A DNA stretch of 64,000 nucleotides from positions 69,487 through 133,486 of the forward strand of contig KV425610.1 in NCBI GenBank assembly GCA_001632425.1, given 5' to 3'. The notes below the pieces were generated by a model. The model did no database searches. It worked only from the letters and a program-made list of their open reading frames with translations, and had not been told where the DNA came from. Made by a program: the position numbers and the translations under genes. Positions 46,052-58,100 of the stretch are shown here, in pieces. Origin of the DNA: Neolentinus lepideus HHB14362 ss-1. Lineage: Eukaryota; Basidiomycota; Agaricomycetes; Gloeophyllales; Gloeophyllaceae. Each line of letters opens with the position of its first letter. Within the stretch, counting starts at the first letter, position 1.

Positions 46052-47737
46052 ATGCTTATGTGGAAGGAAGAGCTGATCGCGCGTATACCCCACGATATTT
46101 GGCGTGAAATCCTCGATCACCTGCGCCCTGGGGAGCAAAGTCTGCAGGAGTGTAAATTAGATGTGGCTAAGGTTGCTCTGGTGTGTCGTTCATTTTGTAC
46201 CATTGCCCGACCCATCCTTTTCAGCGAGCTATTCTTCTCCGGGCGCGGGAACCCCATACGACCACCATGGTCGACTGAACAGCACCTCGAGTGGGCGAGC
46301 TTCATCAAGGGGAGCTCACCAATCAAGTCGCACGTAAAGTCTTACACTTTACTGGACTGGCCGTCGAGGGGACCAGATGTGCTGAAAGCCACAATCGATG
46401 AGCACATGCATCTTCTTGCGCATTTCCCCAACCTTCAGAGCTTGCGTCTGAGCGCAGTTGCTCTCGCAGGCTGGATGCTCCAGTCCATTCAGCAGCTGCC
46501 CAAACTAGAGACACTCTCACTGGAAGATTGTAAATTCTATCATGACGTCAAAGACCTGGTCCTCCCCGGTCCCATAGCCTGTTTACGTCGATACGAACAT
46601 TACGGTATCAGCTCGCCCCCCTTAGGCCAGTCCGGCGAGCCGTACTTCTCTGTCGTAGTCAAGCTTATATCGGCGCCCACTCTTCGCGTACTGAAGTCCT
46701 GCGACTGGGACTTGACGAGCTCCTTCATCTGCAGTAGAAACATCTGTCCCATCGAGGACCTGGATGTCATGGTCCGTAGCTCTACCATCGACCTCTTTTC
46801 CCACTACCTCTGCCGTACTCCGTCCATCAAAGCCCTCCGAATATCTATCTTCATCCCTCCCACGCAATATATGGATGCCCCTACCATCAATTTGGAACCG
46901 TCCGCACTACCCCTTCTCCAAGAAGTACAATGTCCTGGAGATTTCCTGCCGATGTTAGTTCCCGGTCGGCATATACGAACGGTAACGGTTATTCAGTTGA
47001 ATCCTCTCAGGAAGCTGGATGGCAGACCTATCGATGTGTCGCCAGTCAAGCAGTCGAGCGCACCCATTGTGGAGTTGGGAGTGACCGATCGTGCATACCA
47101 AGAGATGGACATGAAGGACCACTTCCCCCACTTGGAAACCCTTACCATCTATGCAATCGAGAAGGTACGCAGACATCGCCAACCCACTTATCTTCCGCTA
47201 ACTGGTATAATGTCTTTTGTCTTTGTACATTCCACCCAGACTCGTCTAGACGTCAAGAAGGAGCAGCTTCCCGTCCGCAACATCCGCTTCCACCCCGCAA
47301 CATCGTCCCTCTTCTCACGCTTCACGAAGAGCTACAGCCTTGATCTGCAAACGCAACGCCAGATCCTCGACGACTTTACGAAGGCCTTCCCGAGTGCCCT
47401 GTGCATCCAGCTCGCCGACTACGTCGAGTGGCGGCGCGACAGCGACAGCGCGTGGACGTGGCGGCCGTTTGTGATATCGCGGGACCGAGCGCGCAGCCGC
47501 CTGTTGCTGATGGCGCGGAGCCTCGAGGAGGGTTATTTGCAGGATCTGATGTGGACGAAGGCTGTGGACGAAGACGGGTGTCTGGCGGGGCTCTTCCGGC
47601 CGTCTGAGATGACGAAGAGCCTGTCGTTGATCTTGAGTTCTGATGAGAATACCACTTGGCGGGAGCTGCAGACCCGTCTGGCTAACACTGTCTCACCCAG
47701 ACTGGTCGGCTTGGAAGTCGAGAGATCCGATTCATAA
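46052..47737 (+). CDS. F-box protein
   Basis: Intronless, 561 residues from ATG 46052. The N-terminus MLMWKEELIARIPHDIWREI with LDHL and the later VALVCRSFCTIARPILFSEL is an F-box-like domain of the kind that docks to Skp1 in SCF ubiquitin ligases. The rest is LRR-like in rhythm (LLAHFPNLQSLRLSAVALAG, QLPKLETLSLEDCKFYHDV, TPSIKALRISIFIPP, FPHLETLTIYAIEKV), as in the expanded agaricomycete F-box families. The substrate is unknown. The frame is intact, unlike the F-box relic at 17.4-18.9 kb. GC content rises towards the 3' end (47400-47620). Confidence 0.8.
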   Translation: MLMWKEELIARIPHDIWREILDHLRPGEQSLQECKLDVAKVALVCRSFCTIARPILFSELFFSGRGNPIRPPWSTEQHLEWASFIKGSSPIKSHVKSYTLLDWPSRGPDVLKATIDEHMHLLAHFPNLQSLRLSAVALAGWMLQSIQQLPKLETLSLEDCKFYHDVKDLVLPGPIACLRRYEHYGISSPPLGQSGEPYFSVVVKLISAPTLRVLKSCDWDLTSSFICSRNICPIEDLDVMVRSSTIDLFSHYLCRTPSIKALRISIFIPPTQYMDAPTINLEPSALPLLQEVQCPGDFLPMLVPGRHIRTVTVIQLNPLRKLDGRPIDVSPVKQSSAPIVELGVTDRAYQEMDMKDHFPHLETLTIYAIEKVRRHRQPTYLPLTGIMSFVFVHSTQTRLDVKKEQLPVRNIRFHPATSSLFSRFTKSYSLDLQTQRQILDDFTKAFPSALCIQLADYVEWRRDSDSAWTWRPFVISRDRARSRLLLMARSLEEGYLQDLMWTKAVDEDGCLAGLFRPSEMTKSLSLILSSDENTTWRELQTRLANTVSPRLVGLEVERSDS

Positions 47738-47855
47738 CCGACTGACTGGACCTACGCTGCCTAGTCTGTCGGGTAACGTTCGGCACCTCGGCCACTTGTG
47801 GGACCCTGTCGAGTACCTTGGTTATCTGCTCCATTACTTGTATCGATACCTTGTA

Positions 47856-48260
47856 TGGTGCGGGTCGGCTAGTCACCGCCACTTTTGTACAAAGAATGTA
47901 GGAGCCCCATATTTTTTCCGTTTTCTTATTCCTCTAGTAGAAATGCACCATTTGGGGCATAGAACAATTCTACCAGACAGAATTTCGATAGAGTCAAAAT
48001 TGGGCGCGATACATTTTCGGACCAGATCGTATTTTGCCGCATGGGAATGCATTTCCATATATGGACATAATCAAAAATTTAATTATTTCAGACCGCGTCA
48101 AACTGGTGCGCCAATTGATGTGCCGTTCTATTGGATGTGCTCAGATAGGCCTAGTTTACTATGAAATCTAGGGGAAAATAAGGCAAAAATTGAATTTTTT
48201 GCGAGTCCGACCCGATTTTGCCGCTGTACAAAAGTGGCGGTGACTAGCCGACACGCACCA
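47856..48260. mobile_element. 405-bp MITE with TA target duplication
   Basis: Terminal inverted repeats of 36 bp (47856-47891 and 48225-48260) differ at one position and begin TGGTGCGGGTCGGCTAGTCA. Each side is flanked by TA (47854-47855, 48261-48262). A TA duplication fits Tc1/mariner or pogo-type mobilisation. There is no open frame for a transposase. It lies just 3' of the F-box gene. Confidence 0.8.
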
Positions 48261-48262
48261 TA

Positions 48263-48605
48263 GGCGATTCTCTTTCTGCAGCTGGAGTCACACCCGCGAT
48301 TGTAACTTACATTTGTCATGCGGCTCATGCCAACACCATAGTTGCACGGTTGTTTCGGGACAAGGCTCGGTGAGTCTCGTCACAACTGGTGCCAACGTCC
48401 AGACCTCAGGATCACTCGCCTGCTGACGGATGTCTCACATCAGTACCGTGACCGATGAGCTGTAGTATCGAATGATTTCTAGATGCTGGCTCTAAACCTG
48501 GATAGACTATAAAGCTCCTCCATGGATGTCGTCAAAAACATCCAGGAGAAACCGAAAGCAATAATCCTTCTCTAGCATCCATCCTCTTTATCCCAAGGAA
48601 TAAGC
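48263..48605. other. Upstream region of the alcohol dehydrogenase gene
   Basis: Possible TATA-like TATAAA at about 48509-48514, roughly 95 bp before the ATG at 48606. Nothing else is recognised. Confidence 0.45.
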
Positions 48606-49655
48606 ATGAATACCACCCATTCCTCCGGTACGATGATCGCATATCGGTATCACCCTGGCGTCCACGAACCCGTTGTGGAGACCGTGCCAGTACCAACGCC
48701 TGGAGCAGGTGAAGTTCTTGTCAAGATCTTAGCAGCAGGAGTTTGCGGTTCGGACCATTCGCTCTTCGAGGGCAAATGGCCTTACAAACAAGTTTTCACG
48801 GCGGGTCATGAGGGTGCCGGGGTCATCAACTCGCTCGGGCCATTGGTCGATGACGCCTATCCAGAGCTCAGACCCGGGACCTACGTTGCGGTCCTGGGGA
48901 CGAATGCATGTATGCAGGCGACCTGCACCTCTTGTTCCTCAGGAAGAGACAACATATGTCGCGAGCCTTGGATCGGTATTGGTGCAGACGGGATGTGGGC
49001 ACCATACCTTGTCGTCCCGGCCACCTCCGTGGTGGTTGTCCCGGGCGACCCTGCTTCCATATCACCTGCTGTTGCAGCCGTGAGCACAGACGCCGTCCTC
49101 ACACCCTATCACGCGATACGCTCATCCGTTCGGCCCGGACAAACAGTCCTTATTCTTGGGTGCGGCGGACTAGGACATAATGCCATCCAAATAGCGAAGA
49201 ATTGCACAGGCGCCAGTTGCGTTGTGGCATGCGACGTTCGCGAATCCAGTTTGGAGGCGGCGCTCGAGCTGGGAGTGGATCTTACAGCCACTCCCGATCA
49301 GCTTCCGGTGCTGATTCAAGAGCATAACCTCTCCATCGACGTCGTCGTCGACATAGTGGGCACGAATGTCAGCCTTCAGACGGCAGTCTCGGCTGTGGCG
49401 AAAGGCGGGACGATAGTGCTGGTGGGACTGGGTGCAAACACTGTTGCGCTGCCGTCTGTACCATCAGCTCAAAAGGAACTGACCGTAAAGTCCACGCTCT
49501 GGGGTCGCAAGAGCGAGTTGAAGGAGGTATTGCAGGCCGTGAAAGAGGGGCTCATTCGACCGCATGTGGAAACGAGACCTTTGCATGAGTGTGGGGCCGT
49601 CTTGGAGGAGATGGCAGCAGGGAAACTGCAGACAAGGGTCGCTCTGATTCCTTAA
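48606..49655 (+). CDS. Zinc-type medium-chain alcohol dehydrogenase
   Basis: NAD(P)-dependent oxidation of an alcohol, cytosolic; substrate not predictable. Intronless, 349 residues, starting MNTTHSSGTMIAYRYHPGV. Motifs are the catalytic-zinc region AAGVCGSDHSLFEGKW and AGHEGAGVINSLG; a structural-zinc lobe with four cysteines, ACMQATCTSCSSGRDNIC; and the Rossmann loop VLILGCGGLGHNAIQIAK. The usual third catalytic-zinc Cys position reads STDAVLTPYHAI with Asp, as in a known subset of the family. An intact length and full domain set suggest a working enzyme. Lack of introns contrasts with most neighbours; this could be intron loss or horizontal origin, which the sequence alone cannot decide. 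Confidence 0.9.
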   Translation: MNTTHSSGTMIAYRYHPGVHEPVVETVPVPTPGAGEVLVKILAAGVCGSDHSLFEGKWPYKQVFTAGHEGAGVINSLGPLVDDAYPELRPGTYVAVLGTNACMQATCTSCSSGRDNICREPWIGIGADGMWAPYLVVPATSVVVVPGDPASISPAVAAVSTDAVLTPYHAIRSSVRPGQTVLILGCGGLGHNAIQIAKNCTGASCVVACDVRESSLEAALELGVDLTATPDQLPVLIQEHNLSIDVVVDIVGTNVSLQTAVSAVAKGGTIVLVGLGANTVALPSVPSAQKELTVKSTLWGRKSELKEVLQAVKEGLIRPHVETRPLHECGAVLEEMAAGKLQTRVALIP

Positions 49656-50050
49656 GACTTTGCACAGGTGTTACAGCTTATCTCTGCAAGAGTACCGCTT
49701 AAAGGGATTCAGCCAATCATCATCGGTGTATCATTAACCAGATCTCCTTGTATTATTACCTGCGGTGTATGACTTAGTTAGCGTCTACGGCGTTCTTACG
49801 TTGTACCTTGACTATAGTAATTGATTGCATTCATCTATACTTTGCTCCGTGGCTACCAACCGCAGAGAGCTTTGAAGTGCACTATGAGTAAAAGATCTGC
49901 ATTGGTATCGTATATGCCAAATAGCCTCATCGAGACATCCGTCAAGGTTGAGATAGATCTATATAATGGATAGGCGGGTATTGCTCCGGGAAATGTCATG
50001 CATGGGAACGTGAATAAGAGAAATCAAACCAATAGACATGCACCTATCCC
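49656..50050. other. Convergent 3' regions
   Basis: Nothing recognised. Confidence 0.45.
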
Positions 50051-52189
50051 TCATGTCCTCCTAATGTTAAACGCGTTGTAGAGGTCTGTTACTACTCCGA
50101 CGGTGGACAGTCTTCGCTCGCCCGACGAGCTTCGACCCGACCACGAAGCGTACCGAGAATGGGGTGCGGTGGTCGGTCTGGGAGGCAGGTTTGGGACAGC
50201 CAGGAAAGGCCTCGGTATGCGCAGTTGCGGTAACGCAGGAGGAGGAGGCGATCGAGAGGGTTGCGGCATTCGTGGTGGAGGAGCGACGTATATGCCAGGG
50301 TTGTTGAGTTGTGAGGGAGAAGGCGATGGTTGGAGCGGGTGCGTTTGGTTAGAGTGGACGCGGAGATGGGCGGAGGATGCACGGCGTTTGTTAAGTTTCT
50401 TATCTACGAAGGGAGGGTCGGTTGAGGTTGTCTTTCATACTCAGTCGTCGCACTCACCTTTCGTCTCTTTCCTTTCTCTCTCTTCGCGCTCCTTCTTCGC
50501 CCGGTTTTCTCGCTCCTCGTTCTCCTTTCGCACCAATTCCCTTTCCTTCTTCTCCCTCTTCTCGCGCTGTCTTGGACTTTCCTTCTCCTGTTTCTCCCTC
50601 TCCTTCCTCTGTCTTTCCTTTTCCTCCGCCTCCCTCCTCTCGCGTTCCTTTTCTTCCTTCTCCCTCTTCTTCCGGTCTTTGGGGCATTCTTTTGGGACCT
50701 CCTTGCCCTTCCCCTTCAAATCTACAGCCTTCTCCTTCCCCTTCCCCTTGCCATTGGGTGATTCCTTCTTCGGCGAATGGACCGGTGTCGGATAGGCATC
50801 TCCTCTGAATGTCAATTCAGGCTGTGGAGCAGTAGGTTGCAACTCGGGTATATGGATCTTGCTCAGATGCACCGTCAGACTTGTGGGTGGCATGTACGGT
50901 TCCATCGCATTCCCTTTCCCTCGGATCAAGGATGGGGGGTCGTCTAGGTTGATGATTTGTGGACCCTTGCGAGGTACAGGTTTCGTGTCGTACACGACAT
51001 ACTGATGTAGCTCCTGCTCGTCTACAACACCTAATGTAGACATGGTGAGCTCAGGCATTGCGTATTTTGGCGTCAACATACCAGCTTTGTGACGAAGCCG
51101 TTTCGCTTCTTCAACCACATGCAGCACCTTTGGCACCTGTTCGGGATCGGCAGAACGGACTGTTATGAACAACATAGCTTCGTCCTATTGAAGTATGTGA
51201 ATAATGGTATAACAATGCCTTTGCAGCGATGCACACCTGCAATAAACTGAAGCAATATTGCGCGTAGTCGGCACAAAGACCTTCATCTTCCACCGTTACC
51301 TCGTTTATTTCATCCCTCATGGCCTGCAACTCGGCAATCCTGTCAACACCCGTCTTTGGAGCAGGCTTGGGCGGCGGTGTCGGAGGCTTGTTCAAATACT
51401 CCATCAGCTGCCTAAGGTCCACATCCACATTATTAATAGAAGCTGAGGATGACGATGAAGGAATAGGATCAGTATACGGAGGCGGAGCATCTCCTGGCGG
51501 ATCGTAAGTTTCGTTCGTATCTCCAAATGTCAGCAAGGCCGTCAATATCACGATCTCAAGGCCCTTGCGGTCCTCGATGTCGAACCTACGAGCTTGTTCA
51601 GACCTTGACCGGTAGCCTCCCGACGTGGAGGAAGGACACAACTCACCGATTGAGGTTATAATCAAGGATCTGCACCGTCCACGTCCGCACGCGGCTCGTG
51701 GGCTCTTTGGTGATAGCAACGAGCACGGGCGGATCGGGCTTGCGTACAATGTAACATTCCTCCTTCTTCCACTCGAACTCATGTCTGTCACCGCGCTCAA
51801 CATCCAGCGTATGCACCACACCGAATGAAGGTACTCACTCCTCCCACCTGAACTTCCACTTTGTCGACAAGGTACCCGTATACTTGAGGCTTATCGCGAG
51901 ATTGGGGTTGTACAACTCGATGGTCTTATGCTTATTCGTCGCACTGGGTGCGGTCGCAGTAGCCAGGACAGATTCGGACAGAGGTTCTGCATGGTATTCA
52001 ACCCCTCCGTTCAATATTACATCACGAGTCTAACACGCACTCACCGACTAACTCTATCTTATACACCGTACCCGGTACCTTATGTCTCCTATAATGAGCG
52101 ATCCCATTGCTATCCACGAGGTCAATGACCAGAGGGTTGTCCGGACGCTGGACAAGGTTCAATGTGAACAGATTTTGATCAAGACTCAT
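50051..52189 (-). CDS. Conserved fungal protein with charged coiled coil
   Basis: Not assigned to a named family. ATG 52189 starts MSLDQNLFTLNLVQRPDNPL, followed by DLVDSNGIAHYRRHKVPGTV. After introns come KHKTIELYNPNLAISLKYTG with TLSTKWKFRWEE, HEFEWKKEECYIVRKPD and TWTVQILDYNLNR, a beta-rich N-terminal domain. A helical stretch FDIEDRKGLEIVILTALLTF leads to a Pro/Ser segment, then DEAMLFITVRSADPEQVPKV. The C-terminal half is highly charged (KDRKKREKEEKERERREAEE and on), predicted as a long helix. The frame then splices at GTGAGT (about 50455) to a final Pro/Arg-rich exon ending VVTDLYNAFNIRRT at 50051. Without that splice it would stop at 50441. Role unknown. Confidence 0.7.
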
Positions 52190-52497
52190 GGATGGTCAGA
52201 TATTGTCGGCGTCGTTGGTCTCTTAGTATAAGCCCGTTGCTTATGAACTGCGCTGTCGGGTAACAAGCCGACGTGGGTACAGTAGTGGATCATTCTGATC
52301 TAGGGCATGTTCATAAGACATAATGTACAGCCACGCTGGACTGCCACATGCTGACGGGCGCAGTAAGAAGAGAACGTGTGTGACGTATGTAGAATAGAGC
52401 ACAGGTATCGAGGCTGGAGACCAAAGATCGCAGTACGCCACAAAGCACAGAGAGCGGAGGCAATCCTCTACACACACCCCAAAACTGTTACCACTGC
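52190..52497. other. Intergenic, tandem - strand genes
   Basis: Promoter of the gene starting at 52189 and 3' flank of the next. Nothing else is seen. Confidence 0.45.
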
Positions 52498-54744
52498 CCA
52501 AACGAATTCTCATCGTCTTCATCGTCTATGTCGTCTACAAGTATAAACCTCTTTCCTTTCAGGTTCTACCGCCGGTAAAAAATTAGCAATCGATGAACAA
52601 CCTCACTTCCGAGGGTTCTGCTTACCGGTACCACCGTCTCGTTCGCTTTCCTATCCTTGAGACTCATAGGCTTGCCGCTGACCATAGCCTGCGCGTTCCC
52701 GAGAGGAACGCTCGTTAGCTGACCGTTCCCCGCTCGCGAGACCAGCGTAACGTTGTCATCGCTATTAAAGAGCGCAGTAGGACTAGGCGGAGCAGTAGGA
52801 ACAGGAACAGCCCGCTCATCAGTCCCGAGATCCCACGCAGGTGGACCTGCAGGAGGTCCAGGAGGCCCGGACGCCAGACAACCCTTGAGCGAAAGGGGAA
52901 TTTCGGGAGACACACGCTTAGAAGCCTGAAGACCAGAAAACGCTACTGAGGAAGGTGAGGTCCCAAAGTTGGCAGAGGGTCCAGTTTCTTTTGGTTTGGA
53001 GCGACCGGACACGCCTAGTGCAGGTACGGGATGATTCAGTTGGCCTAGTACGGGGCGTCCTCTAGAGAATAAGCTGCCAGATCGACGAGGCGTGGAACGT
53101 ATCAAGCGAGACTCGGTAGGCCGTCGGTTGATCTGAGGCGTGAGCGCTCCACCAGGGCTGGAAATTACAGCAGACGGTTTCATGACCGAATAAGATACAG
53201 TCGACCCGAGATTTCCGAAGAGCTTAGTATTGGCTGAAGAGGACCCGACGCGCTGTAAGAAAGGAATGACTGGTGTGGTGCCTAGAGCAGAATCAGTAAG
53301 CCTTGGTAGCGCGCAGGGAGACTCGGGCACAATCTCAGGATCGGCGAGATGGAGAGCGGGAGGAGACCTAGAAGTAGCAGAAGAACGCCTAGGAGCTGCG
53401 GGCGATGACCTAGGCACAGCACGCAGAGACTTCTGTGAAGGTTTCTCTTGAGGAAGAGAAGGAGCCAGGCGACCAAGATCAAGGATGTTTGCATTAGAGC
53501 GAGGAACTTCTATGTTGTCAGATGCCTGGTGAAGGTTTTCTTGTGCGTCGCGAGACTTTATGGGACTAGAATGTCCGATATTCGATTGATGAGCAGCCTC
53601 GGAAGAAGTCTTTTGTGGCGTGGATCGGCGCGACGAAGGACCAAGGCTGGACCGAGAGTGGTACGTTTCGCGTAGCCTGGTAGAAGAGGCCCTATTCGAT
53701 CTATCAGAGGAAGGCGAGCAATTCATATCCATCCGCCACGGCGAAGTGGGGGAAGAGTCTCCTGCACGCGGGCGTTTCCTTGGTGAAGAGCTTGAGAGAC
53801 TCTGACTTTCGGACAGCGCGACGTAGTGTCCTTCGGGTGTTACGTAGTGTCCTTCAGGTGCGATCAAGGTAGAGCTTGATCGTTTCTTTTGAGAACGCCC
53901 AGGGTGTCCGGAAAGACGAGTAGAGCCAGGAGGGCTAGCAGGCGTAATAGATATCGAGCGTATGACATCCTTAATGTCGCCTTTTGCAGCGTCGATGTGT
54001 GCTGGGATGGCTTGGAGAAGAGGAAGAATGGGGGCTAAGGATGTTAGTAGTTGAACTTGCTGGTCTTGGATGGATTGTAACGTTTGCATCTGCGTCTGGA
54101 TCATCTACGGAGGGGGTATATCTGTATGCAGAGCAGATAGTGTAGGTTAATATTGGGGCGTACCATTTGAATGAGGTCGAACTTCTTGTCATAGGATTCC
54201 AGCTTCAGTCCTTTAGCAGATAGATCATCTAGTATGTCTTGAACCTTCGAGACTTGCGCTGGAGAGCCGATAGAGGTCTGGAGTGTCGTCTGGCATCTAT
54301 TCACTGCATGCAGAGATTAATTCACGGTCACGAAGTCCATATATGCGCGCATCCAAACTTTCAACTGAGTCGTAGTCCAGTCTCAGTGCATGAATCCTCA
54401 CCAAGCGCAACAATCTGGTCCATAAACTTCTCATGTTCCTCCCCGAATAGCGTCTTCATGGTCACCATCTCCCTCTTCGCTTCTTCTACACCAGTGGTCA
54501 GCTTGTCGACGCGCGCCGAGAATTTCTCCAGATTAGCTTGGGTATCGTGTAGCAATATACGCATCGAGGTTCCAGCCCTGTCTGAAGGGATCACGGAAGC
54601 CATAGACTTGCTGGTCAAGGACGGTTGCGGAGCCGGAGACACATCTTTCCGGAGTAGATGCGCCCACAAGACGTTCGAACCATACGAGCCCCGAGGTCTC
54701 TGGGATGCAATACTTGTCGAAGGCGAGTCTGATGGTGTGGCCAT
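52498..54744 (-). CDS. Ser-rich protein with N-terminal coiled coil, uncharacterised
   Basis: ATG 54744 starts MATPSDSPSTSIASQRPRGS. Exon 1 carries a helical region (LLHDTQANLEKFSARVDKLT, EEAKREMVTMKTLFGEEHEK). The next exons continue the coil (VSKVQDILDDLSAKGLKLES, IQTQMQTLQSIQDQQVQLLT) to about 54000. A Ser/Pro/Arg-rich tail of about 450 residues follows, with a direct repeat APEGHYVTPEGHYVA. After the intron at about 52561-52626 the last exon reads KGKRFILVDDIDDEDDENSF with GQW and the stop at 52498, an acidic end motif. A coiled-coil head plus disordered tail is reminiscent of fungal meiotic axis proteins of the Mer2/Rec107 type, but this is only a resemblance in layout. Confidence 0.65.
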
Positions 54745-55191
54745 GCCGCTTCAATACATTCCAAGACAGCGACGACGATAGACAGGCAGTAGTGGCGGCA
54801 AACTCAAAGATTGGTCTGGTGCAGCTCCGGACCGCTGCTTCCGCGCGTCTGTCACATTAGGTCACATTCTCTTCATCTACCAACATATACAGACCCACAA
54901 TTATCGGACAGAACCAGTTTTCGAGAACTATGCAGCACGGAACAACGTTAATATGCCTGAACTCATAAAAGCATACTCAAGTCGGGTACGATACACTGCC
55001 GTTCGTCTGGTAGTCCCCGTGTATGGTCAAATCCTAGCATGCGGAACTTCTGTTATCAGTCTTTCCAGTGAGCGATGATAGCTGCAGGTTCCTCCGGAAA
55101 ACAACATAGAAATCGACCTATAGATACACAGATACAAGATAACATCCGTATCCTACCAAGACGTACACTCCCTCAAGAAACCACTCTTAAG
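54745..55191. other. Intergenic
   Basis: Promoter of the gene starting at 54744 and 3' flank of the transcription-factor gene. Nothing recognised. Confidence 0.45.
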
Positions 55192-58100
55192 CTAACCAAC
55201 GGTCAACAGCTCTTGCGAATTAGGATGATATGATTGAAGTCCGTTGCGATGTACTGGGACGTTCTCAAAATGAGTTCCGCTTTCCGCCGCCTCGTAATAT
55301 GACGACACCGCCGTCCCGGTGGGTACCATGGGCCATCTTGGGACAAGAGCAGACACTGGCGGTGCATGGTCCTGCCCACATTTTTGTACGAGGAGGTCAT
55401 TTAACATTCTTCCATATCGGTCTGCTACGGTGATAAGCTGTCATCCTGCTATAGTGATGCGTAGACTTACAGGCAAGAGGGACCCGTTCTCCCATCTTCG
55501 CAATGGCAACTCTACTAAGGGATAAGTGATGACTATAGCTCTGAATCGCGCTCAACCTCTACCTGATGTACGTGATCTCATTCACCAGCGTGGGTATCTG
55601 CTCCTGTCCATTGACTAGCTGTGCAGCTTCCAGGAAGCGAACTAAAATACGGCCTGCCAGGAACCACGCGAACTGCACTGATGTCAGTACTATGTTTGCC
55701 CGGAAGAACCTGAACGTACAGTAGAGAAATTATCCAGGAGCGATATATCGTAACTCGTAGACGTCAGGGCATACACCAAGTTGAGGATGGCCCGCGACGC
55801 GTCTAATATACGAGCTGCGGAGGTACAGCTGCGATGACCCACCTCTGCATGGGGTTCATGTAGCAGGATGGCAGCCCTGAGGGTAAGACGGAGTGAGAAG
55901 TCCGGTGAAAACAAAACAAGAATGAATGAAAGCTTACGTATGAGGAACCAAGCATGCTGTATACAAGCACCAGTCCACTGTGCTGTCTCCATCCACAGGA
56001 TGACTCAGGTGCTTTGGGAAGGACTGCCTAAACGAATCAATGAAGCCATCCAGTTCAATGAACGCAGGCGTGGCACGGGGATCGTTGGGGTGACGCGGAT
56101 CCTCTGGCTCATCAGGGAGCGGCATCGTAGCGGGGTCTGCGGAGAACTGTCTCGTCCGGAACCGCAGGTTAAAGTTTTTCACCTTGGACAACAGCATGAC
56201 GGATTTAACGTAGAGCGTGAATGAGTCGGTATGTTCATCGGGGTGGATATGGAAGAGGTCTTTGCTCTGGGCCCATTGGCGATCAATCAAGGAAACAAGC
56301 GTCTGGGGCAGTCGTCAGTTGAATACATGTAGCGATAGAAATAACAATGCAGCAGCTTACGCCCTGGACTAATTTATCGCCTCGCACAGGGAGGAGCTGC
56401 GTGACATCCATATCATCCAAACATAATGCCCACCCATTTCCGCATCCATGCAGTCGCTCTGCACAGTAAGCTAGCCAGAAAGCGTTCCGGCGCAACTCGT
56501 CTTCGAGAACGGTCTCAGACCGCGGGAGCAAGGAGAGTGGCCTAGTAGAATTGGCGATGGTATGGAAGGGCGGACAGCAATTCAGTCCGCACGCGACGGA
56601 TATTCGCATGCTGGTTGAAGCTGCCAGATATACCTACGGACGGAAAGCGGAAGCGCTGCAGTCAGCTATATAACGTGGAAGCGAGGGGCTTATGAAGTAT
56701 TCACTTCACTCCACCTGTCAATAACATTAGCGTCTCGAAATTTCCATGAGAAGGACAACGCTGTTTACCGTGCATGTGTCAGGTAGAACCATGTGAGGAT
56801 GACGCGAGCTAAATGATAGGTATAAACGTGGCGTATCGAAGGGCGGCAGCAACTGCGCAAATACCTTGCAAAACTTCCAACAAGTTTTCACCCATGCTCC
56901 ACTGCTCATCGCAAGAATCCCTCGCGAGATCTGCTTGTACATCAGCAAACGTATCAGTGCGCCCTTGTTTGGATTTATGCCTCCGTCTGAATAGTTCATC
57001 TGTGAATAATCAGTTCCGTGACATCCAGTCAAAATACCGATTGTGATGCACCTGGTGGTTCCTCCGGGTTCAAACGAGGAGGTGAAGTAACAGCCGCCGT
57101 GTATAAGCTAGCGAGCGCACATATGGAATGCAGAATAGCCACGTTTGGGAACTTGACATGACCCGGTGGCAGACTCAGCGAGGTCATAAATGTCGGTGCA
57201 TGGAACAGCCGACTGGCGTGGGGATGGAACGAGAAGAATGCATCGACCCTAGGACAAGATCGCGTCAATTTGAATGCCACTGAAAATACAAGTTAGCGTG
57301 AGACTTACAGATGCCGTACGAGATCAGGCTTGGGAAGCTTGGGCGACCATGATGACCACACTAATCCATGGCTATCGTTCCCGCTCGTAGGACTACCAGT
57401 ATTCGGGGTGCCAAAACCTGTTGGAGAAGCAGAATCGATTCGGGCTTCGAAGGGTGGCCGTAAGTGGTTTAGGTACGCAGATGCAGTGGCATCAGAAGTG
57501 GGGTACGCCTGCGCAGCAAAATTGTAATCTGGATACGTCGCAATATCTGGTCCCACCATAGACGATCGTACGCCGCTCCAATCGGACGCGTCTGAGCTGG
57601 ACGCTGACTGGCGGAAAGGTTGGTGGCCGTTGACAGGCAGTCCGCCAAGGTACGACGAGCCGGCTACGTTCTGGTCCGCCTCTTGCTGGTCTTTCTGGCG
57701 CAGGAGTGCCTCAAGTTCATCTATCGTCGTGTGGCATGGTTATCAGTAGTTCAGCGACAGTTGCTACATCACCGACTGATTCTGTTCTCGAGCCTCTCAT
57801 AGCGGCTTTTTGGCCCTTCCGACGCCGAAACAGTTGTTTCGGGTACTAATCGTTGATTTCGTCAAGCACCTCTGTTGATCCATTGGTAGTGTGGCACTCA
57901 CTCTCATCGTACGTGCACTCCGGCCGAGGCGGTATGTCCACACCTGCGGGCGCGTGGTTTACCGCATGAGCATGAGATCGAACACACGTCGAGCACGCTG
58001 GCCTCTTCGCATCGCTATACGCGCAGGATCGTCGGGAACGAGGGAACGAGGGAGGAGACGCGATCAACTCAAGGCCAAACCTCGGCGTTAAACACACACA

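Noticed and set aside
50103..50808. Ser/Phe-rich + strand frame of 230 residues
   Set aside because: It mirrors the Lys/Glu/Arg coiled coil of the minus-strand gene. The minus strand has the continuous conserved protein and splice sites.
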